In this document: positions 56,578-64,000 of the stretch, in pieces
Layout of the letters: every line of letters begins with the position of its first letter
Numbering within the stretch: position 1 is the first letter of the stretch
Position numbers and translations under genes: made by a program
Assembly (NCBI GenBank): GCA_003184365.1
Contig: NKYR01000020.1
Coordinates: 68,116 to 132,115, forward strand
Direction: 5' to 3'
Length of the DNA: 64,000 nt
Origin: Evernia prunastri
Taxonomy: Eukaryota; Ascomycota; Lecanoromycetes; Lecanorales; Parmeliaceae
Notes under the pieces: model-generated
What the model saw: the letters and a program-made list of their open reading frames with translations, nothing else
Database searches by the model: none
Told to the model about the DNA's origin: nothing

Positions 56578-58481
56578 ATGGAGGTAGCGATTGGTGGTCA
56601 GCATGATAGAATCATTCTGATCCCACAGCCTAGCAGGCACCTCAAGGATCCACTGGTGAGCCATGGATCTCCTGCGCGGCACAAAAACTGACCAAAATCT
56701 CATCCATCTAAAACTGCTCTCTCCGCAAAAAGTACAGCACGTTGGCTGTGGTTTGCTTTTCTGCATTCGCCGCAACGCTCACTCCAACTTCGCACCAACT
56801 GGCATACGTTCGACAAGCACCTCTATACCATCGTTCCGTGACCGAATTGTCATATACTGCCACGGTTGCCGTTGCAGGTCTTTTCACTGGTCCGCTACTA
56901 CTTAAGCCGCTCGCTCGAGTCATCGGTAGAAGTTCAATCAGATTCTGGAGCCTGATGGCAGCGCTGACTTGTCAGGTTTGGGCTGCCTGTATGACCGACC
57001 TAAAGGACTTTGTTCCGTTCATGCTTTCTCGGCTGTCATGTGGAATGGTCGCTGCGATGCCGACAATATTTGGTCCGTCCTATGCAACAGATATTTTCTT
57101 CCTCCACCAACGGGGCAGAGCATTTATCAGCTATGAGCTCAGCCTCATAGGAGGAGTGGTAGCAAGTCCAACCATCGGCGGCTTCATTGTTGACAGCAAG
57201 CCATGGCCATATACATTCTGGTGGACTATCGCTCCGGTTGGCACTGCGCTAATACTTGTCTTCTGCTTCTTGGAAGAAACGAGCTTCTGGCGCGGTGAGG
57301 AAGATGAGGTCTGTCCTGGATTGTCTGAAGGCTTTTTGCGCGACAGGTTCGCTACATTCTTCCCAGGGAACAAGATAATCCCTCGAACCAGTGCCCAAGA
57401 AGTGGTAGGTGTCAATCCATTTGATGACGGAAAGACTACTTATAGGTTCACGATAGATCAGATCCGCGACAGCCCCTTTCGTCATCGCCACGGTTCCGGT
57501 TGTTATGATCACTGGCTTCTACGCCTTTGTAGCATTCGGGTTCTCGATCATGATCAACATCGTTCTGACCATCTTTCTCCAAATTCCTGAAACAGAGGGG
57601 GGTTATGGATTTTCCCCTTTGCAAAATGCTGCATGTGAGTACTCTGGCGTCCCTTCACACTCATCTTGTTACGCGCTTGGGCATCTGGTTCTGAAACATC
57701 TTGAAGGTGCTGATCGAATCTAACAGTCACCTTTAATGCCTGGGTTGGCATCATCGCTGCCCAGGCCATCGGATGGTCGGTAGGGGACGCGATCCCGCTC
57801 TGGGCATCTCGGCGCTTTGACCAAGGAACATGGCACCCGGAGTACCGCCTCTGGAACATGCTCCTGCCTGCCATAGTGTCTCCTGTTGGACTCGGTATCT
57901 TCGGAGCCGGGCTGGAATACCATCTCCATTTCATGGTCCTAGCTCCCGGCCTTTTCCTCGTTGTATTCGCCGCGACTCTTTCCGTCCCTATCTGTACCAA
58001 TGACGCGACGGAATGTTTTCTCATGTCGGTCGACGAGGTTGCCATTACCATGAATATGTACCGTCTAGGCTTCTCAATCGCGCTCGATATCTTTGTCTTT
58101 CCGTGGGTGGCGGCTGTTGGGGCTTGGTGGGTCTTTGAAATGGCTGCATTTTTCAATATCTTCGCAGCTCTATTGATTTCCTTGTTGGCCTGGAGAGGAC
58201 AAAGTTACCGCCGCTTCACACCGAAAGGTCTGCTGGCTACAGGAGATGGTGAAAAGGTGGATGTCGCAGGAGGTGTGCGTCGAGGTCTGGAAGAAAACCT
58301 TGTAGAAGCTGTTAATGATAGTTCAAAAAAAGAAAAAAAAGAAAAAGAAAAAAGGATAGTACGTAGGCCCGGACTCAGTTGCAATTTCGAAGTTTTCAAT
58401 AGTATTGTCCCCGCGACTATACAGATAAGGTGCTATCCGAAATTCTGCGTGACCTTTTTTTCGCCATTTGGACTCATCTGA
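56578..58481 (+). CDS. Major facilitator superfamily transporter
   Basis: Four exons (56578-56655, 56733-57404, 57457-57634, 57727-58481) give 560 aa. The start MEVAIGGQHDRIILIPQPSR followed by HLKDPL matches the cytosolic tail of fungal DHA1-like carriers. About 12 helices follow (TLAVVCFSAFAATLTPTSHQ, LSRLSCGMVAAMPTIFGPSY, VPVVMITGFYAFVAFGF). The loop RFDQGTWHPEYRLW is a signature of this fungal subgroup. After exon 1 the expected DPLNW tryptophan region is lacking and the acceptor ends aaaaag, so this junction is odd. The C-terminus is a Lys/Glu run and a poorly conserved tail. It probably exports or imports a small molecule at the plasma membrane, perhaps linked to the adjacent methyltransferase. 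Confidence 0.82.
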
Positions 58482-58662
58482 CGTTGCCTGAGCTTCATTA
58501 CACAGCGGTACGTGTCAAAGGACTTTGTGCTAATGCCTTCGTTACGAGCAATTGAACGTCATTCCATTTTGCATGGACTCAGCGACACCTTACGTTATGC
58601 TGCCCTGCAGCAAAGTACTACTTCGCTTCCATCCATCAGACTGCATCCTGCACTCACCCTGT

Positions 58663-59763
58663 TCAAGCTTCCTTGCGGATCAAATGGTCTCTCTCTGCGA
58701 CACGTTGCGCCCATTCTCTGCTTTTGTCAGCTCGGCAGTCTGAAGGTAGAAGCAATGATTCTTACGTCCAGCTACCATCATACAATCTTCTGTCATTAGC
58801 ATGGCCAAAGTCGGCCTCTCCAAGCGCAGCATCGATGACTGCTTCCGTTACACCTGTACCACAGCTGCTAATGATTGGCTTCTCTGGATCCACTCCCTTG
58901 GACTTGAAGATCCGTCTCAGCTCATCGCCCGGAAGGAGGGTTCCGCTTCTAGGATCAAGCAGCTCCGAGTGGGGGACACTTATGCTGCCTGGTATATGAC
59001 CACTTGATAAGCCTGGCCTCGGTTCAGGTGAGGTACCAGCCCATCTACCCTTTGGCCTCGCATCCAGTATCTGAATCCCGTCCGCTCCCTCCTTGCCATA
59101 GTCCTTCGCGATATCTTTGACCTCGGCAAACTTCACTACCTTTTCTGGATCGACCTGCGGCGTTGGGTAATGACTTGGCTCCTCGACTACTGCCTCCACC
59201 TCTCCGCTCTCTGTCGGATAGCCTTGCTCGACCCACAGTCTGAAGTTATTGAGAAGATGGACACTTGTATGACCGAAGACCTTGAACGTCCAACCAACAC
59301 GAGGCGCGCTGAAGACTCCGAGCTCTTTTGAGTCGTAGATCACAACCTCATCATCTTTTCTAATTCCAATGTCTCGCATGGCGTTAGCGAAACCTTCGGC
59401 TGTAGGCAGCATGTGTGGATACGTCGACTCATGGTCTTTGACGGCGTCAAGATCGAAGAAACGGGCAGAGGGTATGCGTTGTTGTTTGAATACGCTGTGG
59501 CCTGTGCGGCCCTCGGGATCATTGGGTAGAAACCAGGAAGCACAAACTGGAACGACTCGCGGTGCTGTAGAGATCTTGGTAGTGACGTTCTTGGTCAGGG
59601 CATCGGCAAGCTCTTTAGGGGTGACAATGTAGGATTCTAAAGACACATGACGACGTTGAGCCATCGAAGCAGGCCGACGTAGGGCAGGTGAACAAGGGTT
59701 GAGAAGACCTTTGGAGAGTTCAATTAAAGATATTCGCTTGCACGTGTGTATTTGGAATGCCAT
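58663..59763 (-). CDS. tum1: Thiosulfate/3-mercaptopyruvate sulfurtransferase (two rhodanese domains)
   Basis: Two exons (58766-59763, 58663-58717) give 350 aa, including a short last exon encoding EWAQRVAERDHLIRKEA. The first rhodanese-like domain begins at VTPKELADAL; SARFFDLDAV is typical. The second carries the catalytic Cys301 in SCGTGVT (commonly CGSGVT) and HIPGSISVPHSELLD. Yeast Tum1 feeds sulfur to the Urm1/tRNA thiolation pathway and can act as mercaptopyruvate sulfurtransferase. The first 37 residues (KRISLIELSKGLLNPCSPAL) look like a mitochondrial presequence; a second ATG (MAQRRHVSLE) could give a cytosolic form. The track start at GTG is rejected in favour of ATG. Confidence 0.92.
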
Positions 59764-60212
59764 GGTCAATGACACTCACTCGTTTCTCTCATACCCAAAA
59801 TGAGTGCTGGTGGTGCTAAGCAGAAAGATAAATAAGGATGCGTGTTGGTGGTGCTGAGCAAGAAGATAAATAAGGGTAGAAAAAGAAAAGAAGACCAGCT
59901 TCAATAGGGAGTAATTTGAGGTGCAGAAGAGGAGGGGATTCGCATCAGTTTCGGAGGTACGGCGGCCCTGAGGATCGCGCTAGTAGGGGTAGCTTCTTAT
60001 CGATAAGGATCCTGCCCAGCGCGACGATCTTGAAAACAAAACACCAAATTACCTTACCTATTGTGAAGACATCGCCCAGGCTAGCAGCCTTAGCGAGTGA
60101 TATTCTCTAATACCGACCTTACCACGAAAACAACTCTGTGCCTAGGTGCGCCAATATTCAATCTCGCTCTTCCTCCGCGCACCCTCGAGTCCAGATCAGA
60201 GAGCAGCTCGCT
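59764..60212. other. Divergent promoter tum1 / apc11
   Basis: Contains a two-copy tandem duplication of about 37 bp (ggtggtgctaagcagaaaga / ggtggtgctgagcaagaaga ... taaataagg) at about 59810-59878. No other feature. Confidence 0.55.
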
Positions 60213-60643
60213 ATGAAAGTGACGATCAAAGAATGGAACGCGGTGGCCTCTTGGCGATGGGACATGCCCGAGGATGATGTTTGCGGTATATGTCGAGTCC
60301 AGTTCGACGGTACATGTCCTACCTGCAAATACCCTGGCGATGACTGCACTCTACGTGAGTTGTACTCCAAACCCTCAGTCGGTTCTGATCAGCGCTAAAG
60401 AGGGAGAGTGTAGTGATTGGCAAATGCGGACACTCCTTTCATATGGTATGAAGCTACTCGCATACGGAAGCTCCAAAAGCCGATGCTGAATAGAGATAGC
60501 ATTGCCTCCTCACTTGGATCCAGCAAGATTCGTCTAAAGGACTCTGTCCGATGTGCAGGCAAAGTATGGCCTGCTCTCCGCTAACACGAATAGAAGCTGA
60601 CCACTGTGTCGCAGAGTTTGAGTGGAAGCAAAGTGGAGAATAA
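60213..60643 (+). CDS. apc11: Anaphase-promoting complex subunit 11 (RING-H2)
   Basis: Four exons (60213-60354, 60414-60445, 60500-60563, 60615-60643) give 88 aa, close to the human length of 84. The protein reads MKVTIKEWNAVASWRWDMPE, then DDVCGICRVQFDGTCPTCKY, CGHSFHMHCLLTWIQQ, CPMCRQKFEWKQSGE. The zinc ligands of the RING-H2, including the extra Cys pair of Apc11, are all present. Apc11 is the catalytic E3 subunit that recruits the E2 for ubiquitination of cyclins and securin. Two exons are very short (32 and 29 nt), so automated annotation may miss it. Confidence 0.94.
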
Positions 60644-60870
60644 ATTTGAGCGCAGATATTTGAGCTATAGTGGAGAGTTCGTCTTTGGTTGGGGCATAGC
60701 GTATGGCGTTGTCGACTTTTCGATACCCAATACGGCATGGGCAGGAATCCTAAAGCAGATACCTTCTTCAAAAGTCACATGTAACTTTGTCTCTCGTCAA
60801 CAAACGACATACATTTAACACTTCTATACATCGTACACGCAGCCCTCCTCTCCTCTTCCCTCCTATATAT

Positions 60871-60880
60871 ACTCAACCAT
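60871..60880 (+). promoter_or_regulatory. TATA-like element
   Basis: The string ctatatatac lies about 40 bp before the ATG at 60919. It is close for a fungal TATA box with a short leader; assigned by motif only. Confidence 0.35.
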
Positions 60881-60918
60881 GTAGCAACTAACCACCACAA
60901 TCCGCAGTTCACCGCAAC

Positions 60919-61605
60919 ATGTCATTCCTCCCCCTCTCCGCCTCACCATCCCGCCAAACCCCCAACCCACCCACCCTCCTACCTTCCCCTCTCCCCCGCC
61001 CTTCCTTCGAAGAGCCAACAAGCCATGACCATGACCGTCAAACCGAATCCGCCTCCCTACCTCCGCCGCCAAACTTCCAACCCGTCTTCACGCTCCTCTC
61101 CAACACCGCCAGCTCAACGACCCACCACCCAAACGTCTACTACGTCTTCTCCGACGACGTCCCCGACACGGACCCCATCACGGCCGCGGCTCTGCAAGTG
61201 CTCCATCCCGCCTCGGCGAGCTCCTCGCCCACCGTGAGCCCCCAAGGCGGAGGGGACGCACGAGCCCCGAAGGAGCGGTATGTGCTGTTGGAGATGGACG
61301 CCACAGGCACAAAGGTTGAGTCGGCGCAAAGCATGTCTCCGGACTGGGCTGTGACGTCCACGGAGCTTGGGCCGGCACCTACGTGGGATAGGGACGGGGA
61401 GGGGAAGCAGGAGGGGCAGGAGGGGAGAGGGCTGATGTTGAAGATTGAAGGGATGGAGATTAAGAGAGAGGAGGGAGGGGTGGGACAGGGCGAGGAAAAG
61501 AGGTTGGAGGAGTTGGTGGAGGTCTACGAGAGGCAGATGGCGGAGCTGAGGAGAGTTGTTGATGCTGGGCAAGGGGTCATAACGGGCGGAGAAGGTGAAA
61601 AATGA
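60919..61605 (+). CDS. Conserved fungal protein of unknown function
   Basis: Single exon, 228 aa. The N-terminus is a Pro/Ser-rich disordered stretch. A conserved-looking core follows: FQPVFTLLSNTASSTTHHPN, VYYVFSDDVPD, ERYVLLEMDATGTKVESAQS and MSPDWAVTSTELGPAPTW. The last ~50 residues form a Glu/Arg-rich helix (LEELVEVYERQMAELRRVVD). I recall similar short proteins across Pezizomycotina with the SPDW block but no assigned role. The ATG at 60919 sits after a CT-rich leader. Confidence 0.7.
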   Translation: MSFLPLSASPSRQTPNPPTLLPSPLPRPSFEEPTSHDHDRQTESASLPPPPNFQPVFTLLSNTASSTTHHPNVYYVFSDDVPDTDPITAAALQVLHPASASSSPTVSPQGGGDARAPKERYVLLEMDATGTKVESAQSMSPDWAVTSTELGPAPTWDRDGEGKQEGQEGRGLMLKIEGMEIKREEGGVGQGEEKRLEELVEVYERQMAELRRVVDAGQGVITGGEGEK

Positions 61606-61818
61606 GTGCAGATATGGCCATTTTGGGAGCAGGTATTAGAGATTGGGATGAATGGGTAGACAATCGGGTCGCCCTAGATCATTGGGATTTTGTCGTCCCT
61701 GGCCCCGGGCATTGGGCGTCTAAACACTTCGCTATGAAGGAGGCATGCCCTAAATGGCACGCTCGAGGTAACGCTAGTCGTGAGATGGTGTCGAGATCAT
61801 GCTCTGCATTTCCGTCTA

Positions 61819-63344
61819 TTATGTACCTGGCGCTGTGGATGATTTTTCGTGGGAGTGGTGTTGTGAGGATGTAGCAGCGTCGGCTTTCTTCGCTTCTTTC
61901 TTGTCCTTCTTCTCGCCCTTTTTGTCCTTCTTGATTGCCGCATCGGCCATGAGTTGCTCGAAAGCCATGTATTCACCTTCTTCGTCTGGATCTCGCTGAG
62001 CCTGGGAACAGTTAGCCGCAGGCGGTGTGTGTAGGAATAAAGCCAAGAAAAGCCTACGTTTTGATATACTGTGCCAGAGATGACCAGTGCTTGTGCTCGC
62101 TCGAGTCTCTTCTCCATTTTCACACTCTTGTCGTTGAGCACTTTGTCACAGACATCTCTTAGCACACTCTGGATTTCGAATCTTGACCCTTTCCACGCCG
62201 CTGCCAAAATCTTCCCAGTGACCCTCCTCTCATATTCCGCTTTCTTCTCATCTGTCCAGTCCTCTCCGCCCTTTTCTTCCATTTTCGCCATCTCCTCCAT
62301 TGTCAACTGTGCATCGATTGCTGTGCTTATCGTGTTCCAAGTGTCTTTTGCAAGAGTACCCTTATCCTTGAGTCTGGAGAAAAAACCTGATATGCCCAAG
62401 AACTTCTGCGACTTGAGGAAGGAGGTTGCTTTTTGCATGTAGGTCAACCCCACAGCGTGTAAAATCTCGAGGCCAAATGATTCCATCTTCAGATTCTCCA
62501 CTTCTAATCTTGTCTTTTCTGTAAACGCCTTGGTCACATCATTGCCCTTATCCGTCTCTGTCCATATACTGATACGGTCGAGAAGCTTCTTGGCAAGTGT
62601 ATCCACACGTTCGTCTCGTATACGTTTTCGTTCGGCCTCGTAAGCAGCCAGCTCTTCTCTCTGTTCCTTTGACAAGCCCTTCTTCTTCTCTTTGCGTCGC
62701 AGCTCCTTTTCTTCTGGAGTAAGGCCAGCGGCGTCCATACGGGCGTCTTCTTCTGATTTGTCCATTATAGCCTGCTGGCCCATACGGGGCCGAGGGGTAG
62801 AGGTATCAGACGCTGAAGGGGAAACGTCTCTGGCGGGAGGCTTAAGATCGGATGTCGACGGGTCAGTGGCGGATGGTCTCGGTGGTGTTGTTGATGCTGC
62901 GGCTCCTATGTTTGCGGCACCTTCTTTACCTTCCTTCGTCTGTAGTTTGGCATCAGCAGAGGCTGCAGCCTCTTCTTCCTCCATTTGCTTCGCTGTGATG
63001 TCCATTGTTTTTGTAAGATCTTTCATGAGCGAGAGCTCGCCTATTAGATCCACAAAGGCCTCTCCCCCAAATATCATACCAAAGAACTCGGCGGGATCTT
63101 CGAAGCCACCTCCAGGTACCGCCTCTTCTTTGCCAAACTTATCATATCGTTGTCGTAACTCTTGGTTGCTTAGGACTTGATAGGCTTCCCCGATCGCTTG
63201 AAAGCGAGCATGTGCAGTCTCATCCCCAGGATTCTTATCCGGATGTGTAGTTATCGCAAGCTTTCGGTAGGCCTTCTTGACTTCCAATTCAGATGCTTTC
63301 GGAGACACGCCGAGCGCATCGTAGTATGTCGTATCTACCACCAT
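61819..63344 (-). CDS. DnaJ-family co-chaperone (Caj1-like, DnaJ-X domain)
   Basis: Two exons (62058-63344, 61819-62001) give 489 aa. The J domain at residues 5-70 has the HPD tripeptide at 34-36 (THPDKNPGDE) and ends QRYDKFG. FFGMIFGGEAFVDLIGELSL starts the DnaJ-X region found in yeast Caj1 and Djp1. A Glu/Ala/Thr/Ser/Pro linker and a basic coiled stretch follow (KEKKKGLSKEQREELAAYEA). The spliced C-terminus ends in a Lys-rich tail (KKDKKGEKKDKKEAKK). J proteins stimulate Hsp70; Djp1-type members aid peroxisomal or mitochondrial import. Divergent from erg9, with 458 bp between starts. Confidence 0.92.
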
Positions 63345-63802
63345 GACGGCGGTGGAACTTGGAAATTTGCGGGGGGGGAGGAGTCAAGGGTAGGGTCGAA
63401 TGTCAAAAATTTGATACAGTATGTAAGAAATTCGTTAATAATTTCTCGTTCTCCCAAAAGGATAGCAAAGATAGTGATATGCGGTACTCTAGTTTTTGAA
63501 AGTAGTTAGTATCCTCGTTACATCGCTGCCTCAACATGTCGGCATGTCGGAAGCTTTCTTTAATTGCCGTTACCGTTGACTTGGCGCGTTACTACCGAAG
63601 TCTGGGACTTCAATTTTTGCGGAGAAGCTGTATATCTATTGGCGCTCTTCCTTATGTCAATTCTTCCACTCTTTCTTCGACGCTTATCTTTCATGGTCCA
63701 GAAAAGTTGACGTCCTTTCAAGCTCCTGTTTGTATAATCTATAGCCAACATTGACCTGCGTCTCGGTAACACGCTCTCTATCCATACTGCTCACGAATCG
63801 AA
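63345..63802. other. Divergent promoter DnaJ / erg9
   Basis: 458 bp. No clear sterol-regulatory element can be named by eye. The region near the DnaJ start carries a G-run (gcgggggggg). Confidence 0.45.
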
Positions 63803-64000
63803 ATGGTGAAAACAACAGACGTTCTCTACTATGCTGTTCATGTTGGAGAGTTGAGGAATATTATTCAATGGCAAGCCAGTAGCTCAAACCCTAAAGAATC
63901 ACATCTCATGAATTGATAGGCAAACATGGCATCAACCAGTTCACGAACGAAAACCAGAACAAGAGGCGCCATCATTGACCATCTGCTTCGAGTTCCTCGA
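63803..64000 (+). CDS. erg9: Squalene synthase, 5' part
   Basis: The gene is cut by the right edge. Exon 1 (63803-63870) encodes MVKTTDVLYYAVHVGELRNI then IQW. Exon 2 from 63920 continues QTWHQPVHERKPEQEAPSLT and then ICFEFL. The match to the fungal Erg9 N-terminus (…LRSIIQWKxWHxPVHER…) fixes the frame. The only splice that keeps it uses a GC donor (gcaagc at 63871) with acceptor gatag. Squalene synthase joins two farnesyl diphosphates in the ER membrane, committing to sterols. Confidence 0.9.

Noticed and set aside
56663..56760. MFS N-terminus read from the ATG at 56664 and judged truncated by a frameshift
   Set aside because: That ATG lies inside the first intron. The start at 56578 gives the family-like N-terminus and splices in frame.
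1..64000. tRNA, rRNA or snRNA genes
   Set aside because: I looked for B-box-like GGTTCGAATCC and paired acceptor stems and found none I would defend; a tRNAscan/Infernal run would settle it.

Overview
This is nuclear DNA from a filamentous ascomycete (Pezizomycotina). The genes are dense, carry many short introns (mostly 45-80 nt) with GT..AG ends and recognisable branch sites, and encode fungal families such as a Zn2Cys6 regulator, a CarO-like opsin, Rtc5, a ZtGT2-like glycosyltransferase and an UMTA-type methyltransferase. I cannot fix the class (Leotiomycete, Dothideomycete, Eurotiomycete or Lecanoromycete all remain possible). About 30 protein genes can be supported. I re-spliced most of them by hand so that junction phase and family alignment agree.

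Layout. 0-5 kb: the start of a WD40 gene running off the left edge, rtc5, and the divergent acetyl-CoA hydrolase/succinyl-CoA:acetate CoA-transferase. 6-14 kb: a proton-pump-type rhodopsin, a phenylalanine ammonia-lyase and a GC-rich secreted beta-propeller gene. 14-20 kb: a gene-poor stretch with purine/pyrimidine tracts, a proline-rich micro-ORF and a 13-N assembly gap flanked by duplicated contig ends. 20-25 kb: a conserved fungal protein, mitochondrial bL36m, Rcf1 and threonine deaminase. 25-31 kb: a GT2 synthase with a repeat-filled intron, then an acyl-CoA/4CL-like ligase. 31-34 kb: gene-poor, with minisatellites and a zinc-knuckle-like micro-ORF. 34-45 kb: an APH-like kinase, an O-methyltransferase, Sam37, a ZIP zinc transporter and a Zn2Cys6 regulator. 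46-53 kb: a Ser-rich coiled-coil protein, a split-PIN protein and a small HTH-like protein. 53-58.5 kb: a methyltransferase and an MFS transporter lying among three decayed copies of one inverted-repeat element. 58.6-64 kb: housekeeping again (Tum1 sulfurtransferase, Apc11, an unknown protein, a DnaJ protein, and the start of squalene synthase erg9 with a GC-AG intron).

Functional reading. Most genes are primary metabolism or mitochondrial (CoA-transferase, bL36m, Rcf1, Ilv1, Sam37, Tum1). The accessory material (PAL, CoA ligase, O-methyltransferase, UMTA methyltransferase, MFS, GT2, opsin) is scattered between housekeeping genes and has no PKS, NRPS or terpene cyclase backbone. I therefore do not call a biosynthetic cluster, although PAL plus a 4CL-like ligase plus an O-methyltransferase would make a plausible phenylpropanoid toolkit.

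The most unusual sequence-level signals are the three related inverted-repeat elements around the methyltransferase/MFS pair, the four-copy repeat inside the GT2 intron, the stop-free 54-nt intron in the O-methyltransferase, the artefactual duplication at the gap, and two micro-ORFs.
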